A stretch of DNA of 64,000 nt from Cordia subcordata (taxonomy: Eukaryota > Streptophyta > Magnoliopsida > Boraginales > Cordiaceae), in assembly GCA_028554755.1 (NCBI GenBank), contig JAPTOF010000006.1, positions 4,768,501-4,832,500 of the forward strand. Reading direction: 5' to 3'. Below, in pieces: positions 1 to 17,405 of this stretch. Numbering within the stretch: the first letter of the stretch is position 1; each line of letters starts with the position of its first letter. The notes under the pieces were generated by a model that searched no databases, was not told where the DNA came from, and was given only the letters and a program-made list of their open reading frames with translations. The translations under genes and the position numbers were made by a program.

Positions 1-104
1 GTTTGTGATCACCTTCATTGTATATGCCTTCGTTTGTGGCTTTCGCTCATTGATGATGACCCCCCCTGTGAGAACTAGGGTATCATTGAAATTTTTTTCT
101 CCAG

Positions 105-414
105 GAGTTCGGATATAGCTACAAGGAAAAAATATGTGAATTTAGTTAAAGCGGTCAAGGATTCAGGCGGAACTGCTTATATATTCTCATCCATGCATGT
201 TTCAGGAGAACGTGAGTGTATTTACTTTTCTTCAACTAAGCTTCTGTTGTCTCTCATAGCTGTTTGCGGATGCGCGTATAACGACACTACTACTACTTTT
301 TATTTTTACTTACTGCGATGACTCTCTTTTGGGCAAGCAGAACTAGCACAACTCACTGGAATTGCCGCGATTCTTCGCTTTCCTCTACCTGACCTGGAAG
401 AGATAGAGATGTGA
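105..414 (+). CDS. PELO: PELOTA homologue, last two coding exons (5' part outside the window)
   Basis: Pelota (Dom34) recognises stalled, empty-A-site ribosomes with a GTPase partner (Hbs1) and starts no-go/non-stop rescue in the cytosol. Visible exons are 105-211 and 341-414, joined by a 129-nt GT-AG intron (212-340). Spliced, they read through [20 protein letters not shown] and [19 protein letters not shown] to a terminal LPDLEEIEM and a TGA at 412-414. This is the conserved end of the eRF1-like C-terminal domain. The acceptor is the TTTCTCCAG at 96-104, and the exon starts with one base that completes an upstream codon. Bases 1-104 read as intron. Splitting Gln across the second junction restores the family SGEQLAQLTG motif, which supports the model. 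Identification is strong, but only about 60 residues are visible. Confidence 0.9.
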
Positions 415-1563
415 AGATGTTTAGTTTATGTCCTCCAACTTCTTCTGTTGTACAATTTAGTTTAGGTTCTTTATTTACTAAGCCAAATAGGCTTTTTAGT
501 TGAATGGCATGTGAAGTATTTGGTGTATGTGCTAGAGATTTGCTTGTGACAAAGCAGTAGCCATGTCTTAAGCTTAGGGATTTTCTTTTTCTTTTTTCTT
601 TTTTTGTGTGTGATGACACCAGTCAAATTAGATTTTGTTGAACCAGATGAATTATTCTTTTCTCTAAGGTAAATCTTTTTTGTATCTTGGAAGAGCTCGT
701 GGATGATGATTCCTTGTTGCATTATACGGAACAAGTCATTTTAGAAGTTGATTTTGTGACCTTAGATTTTTTCTTTTAAAGTCATCCAACCTCGTACGGG
801 TAAACGATATACAAGCAACATCAAAATCCTATCTTCCAGTTTTGGTCATACATTTGGGTTTGTCTCTAAATGAGCTAATTAGGTGACAAATTGGATTGCT
901 CGAGTAATTCAGATAGGGTCTCTTCATATAGATTGATTTAGTAATCTTCCAAATGAGCTCTTTTCGTTTGTAAAGAAGGATGACGAGTCTGCAGGCATTA
1001 GCGGATGTACATTATTTTTGTGTTAACGTATGAAGTCTTTCCAAAAAAAAAAAAAAAACAACAATAAATGGCACATTACAGTCCCAATTTACTGGTTGTT
1101 TATTCGCGCAGCCAATGACCAATATGTGGAATAAAGTCAAAAGAACACCAAAGGCATGTTTCGTATTATAAAATAATTTAAATATAATATAATGTGAAAT
1201 AATTTGAATAAAATCTTTTTGTAATACAATATAAGATCACTCTTATTTCTTTTTAATTTTTTTCTTCTTTTCTTTTCTTATATCTATCAATTGTTCTCGA
1301 ACTTGATATTTATGAGTCAAAGATGAGAGACAAACAATTAATGCAAGGCTTAATTTTTTTCATCATATTAACTGTCATGCAGGGTTTTTCTTTTCTAATT
1401 TACACATAACTTCATATTGCTTTCAACTTTTACATGCAACTCTTGACTTTTATTTTCAAAAAAGACATTTCTTCTTTTTTACGATTGTCCATATCACAAC
1501 ACTCCTCGCTAAGTTAATACTAATAATAACAATAATAATAATAATTTATTAACTTGTAGAAGT
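415..1563. other. PELOTA 3'UTR and AT-rich spacer
   Basis: About 1.1 kb between the PELOTA stop and the promoter of the next gene. The first few hundred bases are T-rich and probably 3'UTR. The rest is AT-rich and includes an A15 run near 1044 and a short (AATAAT)n tract near 1522-1545. I see no gene, tRNA or recognisable mobile element here. Confidence 0.6.
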
Positions 1564-1738
1564 GACACGTGTCAAATCTTAAAATCCGCCAGATCATGCA
1601 CTACTATATTGTACGTGTCAGTAGCCAGTGACAACACCAAGAGCCCCGACATGCTGGATCGGTTTACTTGCTTTCTTGCGTTCAACACGTGTGATAAGCT
1701 GGTTTCTTGTTGCCACGCGTGTAACACTTACTATATAC
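1564..1738 (+). promoter_or_regulatory. ACGT/ABRE-type element cluster and TATA box
   Basis: Four ACGT- or CGCGTG-core motifs lie within 160 bp: a perfect palindromic G-box GACACGTGTC (1564-1573), ACGTGTC (1613-1619), AACACGTGTG around the G-box at 1686-1691, and a CE3-like CACGCGTG (1714-1721). A TATATA box follows at 1732-1737. An ABRE with a second ABRE or CE3 close to a TATA box is the classic binding layout for ABF/AREB bZIP factors in ABA- and drought-responsive plant promoters. The motifs are seen directly; ABA response is inferred. Confidence 0.7.
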
Positions 1739-1830
1739 GAGGGAGTGTAAAACTGGAACATTCACTTTCACATTCATAAAAAGTTAACCGAAGAAGTGAA
1801 AGAAAAAAAAAAAAACAGCAGTTGGTTCCT

Positions 1831-2295
1831 GTAAGTTTGGTAATTTGATATTTGTTCACCATTTGTCTGTTTTTAATGGCTGTTGAGATAGCGATTCGGG
1901 TTACGTTATAGTGATGATGATGCGTGTCATTATATGCATTAAAATGTCACCAACTTTAACGACATAAAGTTGTTCTTATTTATCTTGTGCCTGGAGTTTA
2001 TTTAATTTATATTCCTCCTGATTTCAGGTAGTGTTATATTATATAATGATTGTCTTGGGTTAGTGTTTTGTATGAAATATTTGTCTTATCTCACGAGGAA
2101 TATAGTAGAATTTTTATAATAAAAAAAAAACAAAAATCTTATAAATTAGTTGCATTTCTTATGACTCGTAGGATCAATTTAATTCATTTTTTTGTTTGGG
2201 TTTCCTTTTGGTTCAAATAGAAGTTGATTAATGGTATTGTTAATTTGTGCTCGATTAGATTTATCGGAATTTGTTTTGTGTAAATGGTCATGCAG
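1831..2295 (+). other. probable 5'UTR intron of the gene at 2310-3290
   Basis: A strong donor (CCT|GTAAGTTT at 1831) and an acceptor (CATGCAG ending at 2295) bracket 465 nt of T-rich sequence between a TATA-proximal leader and the ATG at 2310. Leader introns of this size are common in plants and often raise expression. The pairing is inferred from splice consensus only. Confidence 0.55.
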
Positions 2296-2309
2296 CCAAG
2301 AAGCTAAAT

Positions 2310-3290
2310 ATGGGACAAGGTGAGGAAGTGAAGACGAGAAGCGACCCTGCTGTTGAAATCCAGGAAAGAGGAGAGATTTTCTTCTTCTATCGGCCTAAAG
2401 TTGAGAAAGAAGAGGCTCACGGCCCGGATGACGTCCAAAGGCTATACATCGTATTGCGGCCCGAATCCGGTGAGAAGCCCGTGGAAGAAAAACAAGATTC
2501 GAGTTCCGGCGAGGAGGGGGAGAAGCGGGCCGGTGAAGAAATTACCGACGATAAGGGTGGGGAGACTAGAGAATCAGAAAGGAAAGAGTCAGATAAGGAA
2601 GGCGGTTACGGTACGGAGAAGGTGAACATCGAGAAAGAACCTCTGTTGCGGTTCATTGTGATGGGGAAGAAAAGCCTTCCTGATCCAAGCAAGAGGAGCA
2701 CACCCTACTGGGGATACGTGGAGTTGGTCACCACGCGAACCGAAGATGTGAAAGGCGCCCTGGAAGGGCAAGAATACGATACCTCAACCCGAGGCCATCG
2801 ACACCGGCCTCCTGCTAGAGCGATGGGGGAGGGCATTTATCGCATCTTGAGGCACGTTAAGGGAAGAAATAAGCACACACATTTAATATACAAGCTTGAA
2901 TTTCCACCCGAAGATGAGAAGAACGTAGCACAGGAGGCGCTTAACGTAGAACGCGAAGGCTCGTTCATCATTCAGATAAAGAATCCTGATCAGCACGGAG
3001 GATCTTCTTCTTTCAGGGGATTGCAGAGCAAGCGGAAGGCGGCGTTTCCGGCCCATCTGCAAGGTGAACGGGGCAGCAGGCGATTCCATCCGGCCGACCC
3101 GCCGGATTTTCTCAACTATGAAGGGTGCGAGTTTTTGCTCATAGCAGCTTCTGATGATATAGAAGAGGAGCTGGGGTTGGAGTTGAAGACAGAAGCAGAA
3201 GATGCACATGACACTTCTTGTTCTGATTTGGTGAAGACTTTTGGAGAAACTGCTTCCACCCAACCCCTTCTGAGAGGGACTTGGGTTTAG
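2310..3290 (+). CDS. conserved plant protein of unknown function (326 aa), charged, probably stress-inducible
   Basis: Single coding exon. I take the ATG at 2310 (MGQGEEVKTRSD...) over the in-frame ATG at 2271, because 2271 falls inside the probable leader intron. Three blocks look conserved in character. The first, residues 20-51, has GEIFFFYRPKV and DVQRLYIVLRP. The second, about 112-143, has LLRFIVMGKKSLPDPSKRS and PYWGYVELVTT. The third is C-terminal, with HLQGERGSRRFHPADPPDFL then NYEGCEFLLIAASDDIEEE. Between the first two lies a Glu/Lys/Gly-rich, presumably disordered stretch. There is no signal peptide, membrane segment or known catalytic motif. I recall similar plant proteins but cannot name a function. 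The ABRE cluster upstream suggests induction by ABA or dehydration. Confidence 0.85.
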   Translation: MGQGEEVKTRSDPAVEIQERGEIFFFYRPKVEKEEAHGPDDVQRLYIVLRPESGEKPVEEKQDSSSGEEGEKRAGEEITDDKGGETRESERKESDKEGGYGTEKVNIEKEPLLRFIVMGKKSLPDPSKRSTPYWGYVELVTTRTEDVKGALEGQEYDTSTRGHRHRPPARAMGEGIYRILRHVKGRNKHTHLIYKLEFPPEDEKNVAQEALNVEREGSFIIQIKNPDQHGGSSSFRGLQSKRKAAFPAHLQGERGSRRFHPADPPDFLNYEGCEFLLIAASDDIEEELGLELKTEAEDAHDTSCSDLVKTFGETASTQPLLRGTWV

Positions 3291-3546
3291 CATTTTTAGC
3301 TTCTTTGAGAATGTAAGATATACATGTTGAGTGGAAGCACCTTGGCTTCGTTTTTGAGAATGTAAGATATATGTGTGTAAATGTAGCCAGCCCCTGAAAG
3401 ATGTTCTGCTGGATGTACTACTCATGTACACTTATTGTGTTTGTTTCGTAAAATGTTGTTTGTTTTTTTAAATCTTAGTTTTTATCCATCAAAATTTTAT
3501 TGTACCTGAGCTTGTTAGCTCATGTCTATCAAGGTTCCTAAGTGAC

Positions 3547-3598
3547 CCCCTATATTAAATTTAGGGCGCGGGACCCTTATATTAAATTTAGGGTGCGA
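3547..3598. repeat. short tandem duplication (2 x about 25 bp)
   Basis: Two imperfect copies of a unit containing TATATTAAATTTAGGG lie back to back, with GCGCG and GTGCG variants at the ends. It sits just past the unknown gene's 3'UTR. No function is apparent. Confidence 0.65.
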
Positions 3599-5174
3599 AA
3601 AAGGATCAGTGAGCTCCAACAACATTCATATTCCGCTGAACCACTTTTTGTGACAGGAGCAACCCACCATGGATACAATTCAAAGGCTGATGAACATTGA
3701 AGTGGTGATTGCTTCCAACTTTTGGTTCTTGAAGAGAAAGTCTCGATCGGGACAATGTTAGCTTTGCCTAACGTATGACAATGCTAAGATTATCACCCTC
3801 CTTGTACCAAAATGCCAAGGATAAATATGTACAGTCTCTAATTGGGGAAGGTCATAACGTCGCTTACTGACAGGATTACACGTAATACTTTCTGGGAGTT
3901 AAACTTCATAAAATAAGACATTGGAGGCGGAGAAAAAGTATTCGCTTTAGGCAATCTTTCTTCGTTAGAAAGTTCCCCTCTTTGCATGTCGGCCATAAGC
4001 AATTCGCGAGTTGTCTAAGACGAGGACGTCTCAGGGCAATTGCAATCATAATGGAAAAAGACAAGGAGGGGTAATTTTTCACGGCATTGGTCTGCATAAT
4101 AGCATCAGAAGAAAGAACTATTTATCAATTGAAACTATCTCCGTAATACAATTTTGTACTCAAAAAAAGGTTTGGGTGGTAATTTGTAGAGTATTTCACG
4201 CAATATATCATCAATTTTCAGAGGATCCATCCTTTCCATCTCTACGCAAATATGGTAAATACCTGAAGAGTCACAAAGTAACATCATAAAACGTTGCTCC
4301 CATAATAAGATAGGCTACATATATGTTGTAGAAGACAATTAGTAGTAGCAATAAGGCAAAGAATTTATAGGTAACTTTCAACTTCTATGAGATTGCAAGC
4401 AAAAAGAATAAAGAAACAAAAGCAATACGACCAAAGAAACAATACTTGATTGTCAGAGAAAGAGGGCTTGCGTTTATATATATAATTTGATCACTTTTTG
4501 TCTTGATTAAAATTTCAAAAGGTAAATATTTTGAATCATTGTTAGAATTTATTTCCAGAATAAAAGTGCTTAGTTGCCGCTGATTTCTACACAACCGCAA
4601 AGTAATTCAGTTTTCACCTATAGCCATGACAAAGAATTCTCAACGTTTTCAATTTAATCCCCATATATCAGTCTGCATGTCTGTATTCGTAAGCAAAAAT
4701 CTTTCTCCATATGAGTACATAAAACTCTCACTATGTGCAAGTCGTGTTAGCACCTAAAACAAACCAAACTAATTATTTATCATCAATGCCATCAAATTTT
4801 CATGCTAAAACCTATCATATACTTTTGCAGTCATACTACACGAGATAATAATATATACCCAAAAAAAAAAAGAGGATATGCGTGTGCATGACGAGATTAG
4901 AGAGCGTACCATTAAACATAATTAGGAATAGAAAGGGGGAAAAAAAAGAGAGAGAACATTACCTTATTAATAAAGTCAAAAGCATTAGGCTGGGCCGCGT
5001 AGGCTGTTAGAATGGAATGGGTTTCCATTTTCCAATTTCTAGTGAAGTAGGGATTTCATAGTTTCTACAGGATTTGGTCATTATATAAAAGTTATTGTCC
5101 TAAATTTTAACTTTTCTTACCATCAAATTTTTATTGCACCCGAGCCAGCCACATTTACATCCAAACTTACCATA

Positions 5175-5239
5175 TATCTATCTATGCGATATATATCTAT
5201 GTATCTATCTATGCGATATATATCTATGTATCTATCTAT
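5175..5239. repeat. 27-bp tandem repeat (two full copies and a partial third)
   Basis: The unit begins TATCTATCTATGCGATATAT. Copies are at 5175-5201 and 5202-5228, with a partial copy from 5229. It is built on a TATC/TA microsatellite core. Short reading frames crossing it are repeat artefacts. Confidence 0.85.
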
Positions 5240-6689
5240 ACTTACTATATATATTAAAATTGTTACCCCAGCCCTCAATTTCTTTTTACCGACATAATTC
5301 CGTTGCACCTGAGCTACATGTACACCCAATCCTACAATGTATAAAGCAAGACTTGCTTTCACCCTTCACCACTTATCATTGCTTATATGTAATTCAAAAT
5401 TTTATATAAGCCAATTCATATCAGTATTTGAAATTCATTTATATTATAAATGAATTTATTCAAAATACTTCAATTTATTTTTTCATAATTAGTTGGATCA
5501 AAATTTTATTACTTATATATTTAAATTGAAATTACAAGATTCATGACACAGACGAGCCTTGTATCACACCATGCCACGTGGACAAAAAAGAAAAGCATAT
5601 ATTTTTTAGATAAGTGGGATGCAGGATTATATTTGGTAAAATTGGGGCTCGATAGAAAAAGTATTTGTTTGAAAAAGATTTTAACTAGGCCACACACCTT
5701 TGGTGAAAGCCTCGACCAGGTGCCTTTCAAGCTTGAAGACCAAACCTTCTTATGACGCTTGTACGGCCTTGAAACTTGCTCACACAAAATTAGAAAAGTA
5801 GGTTCTTTATCCCTTGCCCTGAACTCTGTCTAGAGACTTTTTAAAATGTGCAATTTGAATTCCTCAATTCTAATAAAACCAAAGCTAGGATCAAGATGAA
5901 ATCAAACACGAAGACAATGAAACCAAGCTACTAATTTTATTACAAATAAGTTGTTAATGAAATTGAAACATGCCCACAACTTATACAGGGAAAATTGTAG
6001 CAAAGAACCATTAACGCCAATAACACCATGAAAATCTTAGTGAAATTGATCCTGCCATAAATTGAATTACAATTAGGTGACTAAAGAAAACCAAAGCCAC
6101 AAAGCTAATTGTAGCTGACGGGATAAGGTCGAAAACCTAATTACAACAAAGCTATAAACTTAATTACATCAAAAAAGAAAAATCTAGGTTGTAAAGTTAA
6201 TTACAGTGATAAGACTTTGCTATCTAAGCTAACTACAGGTAAGCTACGACATGACTAAGGTATGACTAAGCTAAGGACTAAGTTATGAAGAGCAAAGATA
6301 TAGATTGGTGATTCTGGAAACCCTTCCTCCTGGTCGTTGTCCAACTTTTATACTTGGCCTCATTCTAGAATTTCCCAACAGCCTTTGACTCCAGAGCTTT
6401 CTTTAGTTGTTGAAACTTTGAACGAGTCCCCTCCTTAACTCTTGCTCTTCAGTTGGTGCTACATGATCTTATTTGACTTGGTTCATTTTTATTTGAATTC
6501 AATCACGTGTGCTGTACATGCTAGTTTGTTTTTTTTGACTGAAAGTCGGTCGCTATGCTTCCCCAATCTTTAGGCTGTGGGTTCGGCTGCCAGTCCTCTT
6601 ATTTGTTCGTCCTCAAGTTCCTCCCCTTAATGCGAATTTTAGGTGTAAACAAAAAGTAATTTGTGATTTGCTTAGCTAAAATTGCTGTT

Positions 6690-6810
6690 TGATTTCAAAA
6701 TTTTAGATTTTTTTAGTTTTTAAATTTCTTAATTTTTAAAGTTTTTAATTTTTAATTTTTTTTAATTTTAAATTTCAAAATTTATTTTTGAAGTTTTGTA
6801 TTTTGCTTAA
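6690..6810. repeat. A/T low-complexity tract
   Basis: Runs of TTTTTAATTTTTAAA-type sequence with almost no G or C. No coding signal. Confidence 0.7.
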
Positions 6811-8593
6811 ATAATATTTTTAATTTTTAATCATAAATGAAAATATCATAATCATTGTAACTAATAAAGAGTATATATACAAACATGCTCTTTCTAAATG
6901 CAAATTAAAAGAAAAATACGATAATTAATACTTTTTCTGAACTCATTTTAGACCTTTTACAAATCAGTTTTGTCCATAGAAATAGAAAACCATGGGCAAG
7001 TTCAAGATTCAAGCTTGGTAGTCATTAGGACTTGGGTGTATACTAGTTTCATATTGATGATCATGATGGAGAAATGTAAATCTTTTTGGTAAGATACACG
7101 TCATTTTTTATTGATTTGTTTAATTAATTAATTATTTTTTTTGAATTCTTCATACTTGTTTTTTTTAAAAAAATAGCATAATTGTCCTTTTTTATTATTT
7201 TTCTTTCTAACATGGTTAACTAGAATATTAAAAGTTGAACTTACCTTTACCAATATAAATGATATGCTAAATAAGGGTATTTTAGAATAATGTATAACGT
7301 GTTGCAAAATCTTGACACCTGTAGATGCCCCAAAAAAAAAAAAAAGAGAGAGAGAGCATGTGTAGTGTAGTTAGGGATTTATGTGTGAGCTTTTTAAAGT
7401 ACATGGCACAATGCAATGGGATAATCATTTAATTTATTTAAAGAAATTATATGAGGTAACATGCATTTTATTTTATTTTGTTTAGTTTTAAAGGAAGCCA
7501 AAACAATTATACGTGTTAAATTTTCTAAGAATGTTACACATACATTAAGAGTCGATTTCGAAATTTCTTGTATCCTAAACGAAACATGGTTTGATATATA
7601 CATTCAGCTTAGCACTTGAAAAACAAAAATGGTGATGGAAATTGTATGACAAAATTACCTTTGGATTAAATGAACAATTTGCCTTCTCAACTTGCTTAGG
7701 CCTTGTATTTAGGTTTCTTACCGATTAATTAGGATTGGATAATTATTTTCTTACAAATATAAAATAAATCAGTATTTAAAATTAAAAAAAGGGAAAATGC
7801 TGAGAACATGTCTCTAAGCAATAAGATAAACAATTCAAGTAGATGTTTGTCAATTTATGACTACTATCTTAACAGCCTGTTGTTTTCTTTTCTATCAAAC
7901 CATATTAATAATTATATATTTTTAATTATAGCCATAGTTGAATACCCATGTGATTATATATTTTTAAATGAGTGCTGAGTGCAATCCAATAATTATAATT
8001 ATAAAAAATAATATAAATAATTTTATGTTTTATTTTTTTATAATTATTATAATATTACGAAGAGATACAAAATTGTAAATTTTTTTTTTAGATTTTCTTA
8101 TCAGGAAAGCTGCTGTAACATAGTTAATGCAGCCACCAAGGTGCTCATCTATTTCAAACAATTACATAATTTTGCCGAACCACCTTTTTGGCATGATGAA
8201 GAAAAACATCAATCTCATCCAACCTCTTCCATTTACAGAAAGCTGCCTGAATAAAATATATCAGATATTTATTAAAATTTATGTACATTATTTCAGATGT
8301 ACTTGCATAGTAGGACATTTTCTTGATCGTCGAAAATGATGGTTAATTTGGACCCCAAAAAAAAAATAATAATAACAACACTACTTAACCATCAATTATT
8401 AAATTAACTATACAACTTCTACTGTAATATACAATCTTATTAGGTTATTCTAAATTATTCTCGATTCAATTTTCATTGTTTAAAATTTTGAACTTTGATT
8501 TGGTTTAGGTAATATTTCTTTCCTTGTTTTTTGGAAAGATATTCCAATAAATTAAAAAAATTACACAATTAAGTCCAAATCTAAAAGATACTA

Positions 8594-8613
8594 ACACACA
8601 CACACACACACAC
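8594..8613. repeat. (AC)n microsatellite
   Basis: About ten uninterrupted AC dinucleotides in spacer DNA. Confidence 0.9.
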
Positions 8614-10764
8614 GCAAAAGGAAGACAACTCATTTGAATCAAACTTTCTCAACGCCATTTAACAGAAAAACCATGGTCGTCAAGGCACCACCACTAATAA
8701 GTCTTGTAAAACCGTCAAATTTCTAAAGCAATAACTAATAAAATAACGAAGATAACTAAAAATCAAATGAGTTTAACGAGACTCATTAATCGAAGCAAAA
8801 GTTGTAAAAGTCTGACACCTAAATGGTCTAAATATTTCACAAATAAGAACGGACCCTGTAGATCCAACAATTAAATGGACGGTGTTATTGAATATCATAA
8901 TTGGTCAAAACGATATTGTTTTGACATGTGTGCATATATATGTGAATGGACATTTCATTTCTTTTATGATCAAACCATTTGTTTTGTTTGGGTAAGAAGC
9001 TTGAACGGTGGTTGTAGGAAAAGGAAATAAGGTGTGGCCGGCGAGATGGTGGCGTAGATTGCGGGACTTGCCCATCTCTCTCACACTCCATTTACTTTTT
9101 AGTTTCCTTGACAGAACTGCAACAATAAAATTGAATATTATTGTAATGCCAACTGCGATAAAATTAATAAATTATCACCCCAAACAGGAAAGATCTTTCT
9201 TTCACTTATTTACGAACCATAACTTGTAAAGGTAATTAGCTTTTCTTTCCCACCCCCCCCCCCCTCCTTTTAAGTCAGCAGTTAATCAATTCCATTCCCT
9301 ACAAAAAAACTTTAACCAAAGTGGGAGGCAAGGCCCACACAATAGTTGACCTATTCAAGTATGGAGGTTAGATTACACTCCTAACAAGTACATATATTAT
9401 ATTTTTTATTCTGTCACAAAAAGATAATTTGTTTTATTTAGTTTAAAAAAAAATTCACATAATATGATCTTAACGAAGAAATTATACAGGAATATCGGAT
9501 TGCCTTAAAAATAAAGAAATATTAGTAATTACGGCTCTCTTCACTTATCACTTAACCTGCTTTCTTTTGCTTTCCTTCCAAGGTCTGTTGCAAACGAATT
9601 CTAAATTGTTCTTTTGGCTTTTGGTCATTTTTCTAGAAATTTGAACTTCTTTTTTTTTAAAAATTCAATCTAAATACGTTATTATAAAAAAATGTATTTT
9701 TCAAAAAGAAAAAGAATCATGAAAAATGTAAATCTGAATAAACTCATGACACTTATGTAGTTCATTAATTAATTTTGGAATACATTTCTCCATCTACTCT
9801 ACAATAACATTATAAAGCAAACGAATGTACTTGTATAACTAGAATATTATAAATTCAGTATATATTTGACATTTCACTTTAACTAAAATTCAATTACAAG
9901 TTGAAATAATTGAGAGTAGACTTTCTCAAAACAACAACAATAATAATCATCTTTCAAGCCCAAATAAAACGAGTATTTTGGCACGTCCCAAAGAAAATGA
10001 GTTGACAGATGAAAACATTAACTCGGTACCCGACCAAACCGCGTTATCTGAAGTAGCTGTCCGAACAAATCCACAAGGCACAACTACACGTATAATACCA
10101 AGAAGTATCTACACATCACGTAGCAATTTGCATACAGATTTTTCTTTTTTAATTTTCTTTTTTTTTCTTTCCTTTTTTCATTAGTTTAAGCAAAACCCAT
10201 CAGTGGTTGGACCAGTTCTCGCTTGGTAAGCTCCATTTTTGACATTGGGGTTCTCATCAAGATCTCAACACTTTCCTCCTTTGTATTTGTAGTGGTCAGT
10301 CTTTTGGCCATCCCCTTCCAAACTGCAAAGTAGGCCAAGGTGTTAACTTTTCTTTTATGGCATCTTTTGTTTGTCTTTTCTTTATTTACCAGACTTTGAT
10401 TTATTTCATCAATTGACTTTTTCAGTCTTGATATTTATCTATTTGTCTTTTCATTTTCTGTAATTTCTTATGCATCTTTATGTATAAGTTTTGAATTGAA
10501 GTTGAGATGCAATGAATCGGATAATGTTATAGTTGTTGGGTGTTTGAGTTGATGAGCTGATATGTTTTGAATTCGAGTTCTTATTTGGAGTTGATATAGA
10601 TATTGATATAGAATCTTTGACTTGGTTTTATATTGGAGTTGTTTGATGAAATTACATGTTTTTGGTACTTTGAGCATGAAGAGTAGTATGTAGAAAATTA
10701 GATCTTGATGTTGGAGAAAGGGCTATTGAGAAGGGATTGATTGATTTGAAGTGTTTAGGACTAG

Positions 10765-15973
<5,209 letters not shown>

Positions 15974-16365
15974 CACAATAGGCTACGGATAGGCTCTAGT
16001 GTCTGTCTTCTTTTTTTCCCTTTTTAATTTATTTCCCTCTTTCACTCGATTAAAAACATTTTTGATGTTAGGATTGCATAGTAGACCAAGCCAGTGCTCG
16101 CTGGTCTTTTGCGTCGCCTTTGAGAATTTTCCACTTTCCAGTACTCTTATGTATTGTGATTGATCTAACATTGATGTTCATATACTATACTGAGCCAGTT
16201 TGTTGTCGTTTGATGAAACATCAGCTCAGAATCCTGGAAATGCACCAGCTCTTAAGCTCGATATTTTAATGTATTTGTGGCCTGTTTTGATGAACATTTT
16301 CAGAATCTCTGGAATGGCATTGCTTTTAACAAATGCAATTATTTATTTGTTTTGTATTGAGGTTC

Positions 16366-16482
16366 GGGATTAGAAAGTAGTTCAAGTAGTTGAGACTGCA
16401 TCTTCAAGAAAGATGACCTGGGTTTGAATCATATTGCACACGAAGGTTAGATTGGGATAGTTCTTTTTCAAAAAAATAAAGA
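16366..16482 (+). mobile_element. tRNA-derived SINE remnant
   Basis: A tRNA-like A box TAGTTCAAGTAGTTGAG (from 16378) and a B box GGTTTGAATC (16421-16430) are spaced as in a Pol III promoter. An A-rich tail (CAAAAAAATAAAGA) follows near 16469. Intact tRNA pairing is absent, so a SINE or SINE fragment is more likely than a tRNA gene. It lies just past the CPK 3' end. Confidence 0.55.
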
Positions 16483-16968
16483 CACTTAAGTCAATTAAGG
16501 TCCCGATTAGATGATGCAAAAGCTATTTAAGTATGTCTGGTTTTAAGTATTTTTTTTCCCTTAAAAAATCAACCTTAAGTAGTTATACATTTCAATAAAA
16601 GTTCTTATTATAGTAATAGGTATTTATGTGCTTAGTTAAAGTAATTTAAAATTGTCAAAATAATTAGTTAGGGCATAAAAATAAAATGTAAATTAAAACA
16701 CAATTTAAATATAATTAATTAATTATTTTTAAAAATGTTACTAAAATATTATAATTTATTTTATGATATATAATATAAATATATAAATTGCAAAAAGCAT
16801 ATAAATATTTTGTTCAAACTTATTTTTTTTAAGGCGGTTAAAGTCATAAAAAACTAACAAATAAAAATTTCAATTATCTATTCATTATTTATTTATTTTC
16901 GGAAAACAGTGCGCATCGCTTTTTTTTTTTCTTCTTTTTAAATGTTTGTTTCTCTCTCTACAAAATAA

Positions 16969-16977
16969 AAACCCTAA
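16969..16977 (+). promoter_or_regulatory. telo-box AAACCCTAA before NUP1
   Basis: A perfect AAACCCTAA, 85 bp before the NUP1 start codon, next to a pyrimidine-rich leader. Telo-boxes in plant promoters and leaders are typical of growth- and cell-cycle-linked housekeeping genes. The role here is inferred. Confidence 0.6.
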
Positions 16978-17061
16978 TTTTCGCTCCCAACGCTCCGCTC
17001 CTCTCCGTTTCGAAACTCTTCCCTCCCTCTCTCTCTCTTCCAAGGCTTCTCTCCGAACAAA

Positions 17062-17364
17062 ATGGCTACGGCGGGCGAAAGCGCGGCGGCGACGACGAAC
17101 GCGTCCGGCTACGAAGGCGGTGGAGTTGGGGGAAAGTTCCGGAAGCGCCCGTTGCGTAGGTATCAGGCCACGCCGTATGACCGCCCTGCCGCCGCCGCCT
17201 TGAGAAACAATGGCTGGCTTTCCAATCTTGTCGTTGACCCCGCCTCCAAGCTCATCTCCGCCGGTGCTCAACGCTTGTTCTCTTCCATCTTTCGCAAGCG
17301 CCTGCCCCCTCCCCCTTCTCCTCCACCTCAACCGCCAGGTGAGTTCTCTCTCTCTCTCTCTTTC

Positions 17365-17405
<41 letters not shown>

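Larger units (their letters stand above)
3291..10700. other. gene-poor AT-rich spacer
   Basis: About 7.4 kb with no coding region I can support. The start is the 3'UTR of the upstream gene, and the last few hundred bases are the CPK promoter and leader. Contents include short tandem duplications (3547-3598, 5175-5239), A/T low complexity (6690-6810), an (AC)n run near 8600 and a C13 run near 9250. About 5820-6260 repeats phrases such as AAGCTAATTAC. About 6290-6655 is more mixed in composition and ends in AGGTGTAAACA, reminiscent of a retrotransposon LTR edge, but no matching end was found. The phrase CATCAAAATTTTATTG near 3488 recurs in modified form near 5122. Confidence 0.6.

Noticed and set aside
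2883..3431. 182-aa minus-strand frame over the unknown gene
   Set aside because: The sense frame has conserved-looking blocks and a good start. The antisense peptide has no recognisable features.
5123..5409. Overlapping frames on both strands around 5.1-5.4 kb
   Set aside because: They consist of the 27-bp tandem repeat (repeating YLCIYLCD or DRYIDIYR).
6290..6655. Solo LTR
   Set aside because: The composition and the TGTAAACA-like edge are suggestive, but no matching TG...CA ends, target duplication or second copy could be found by eye.
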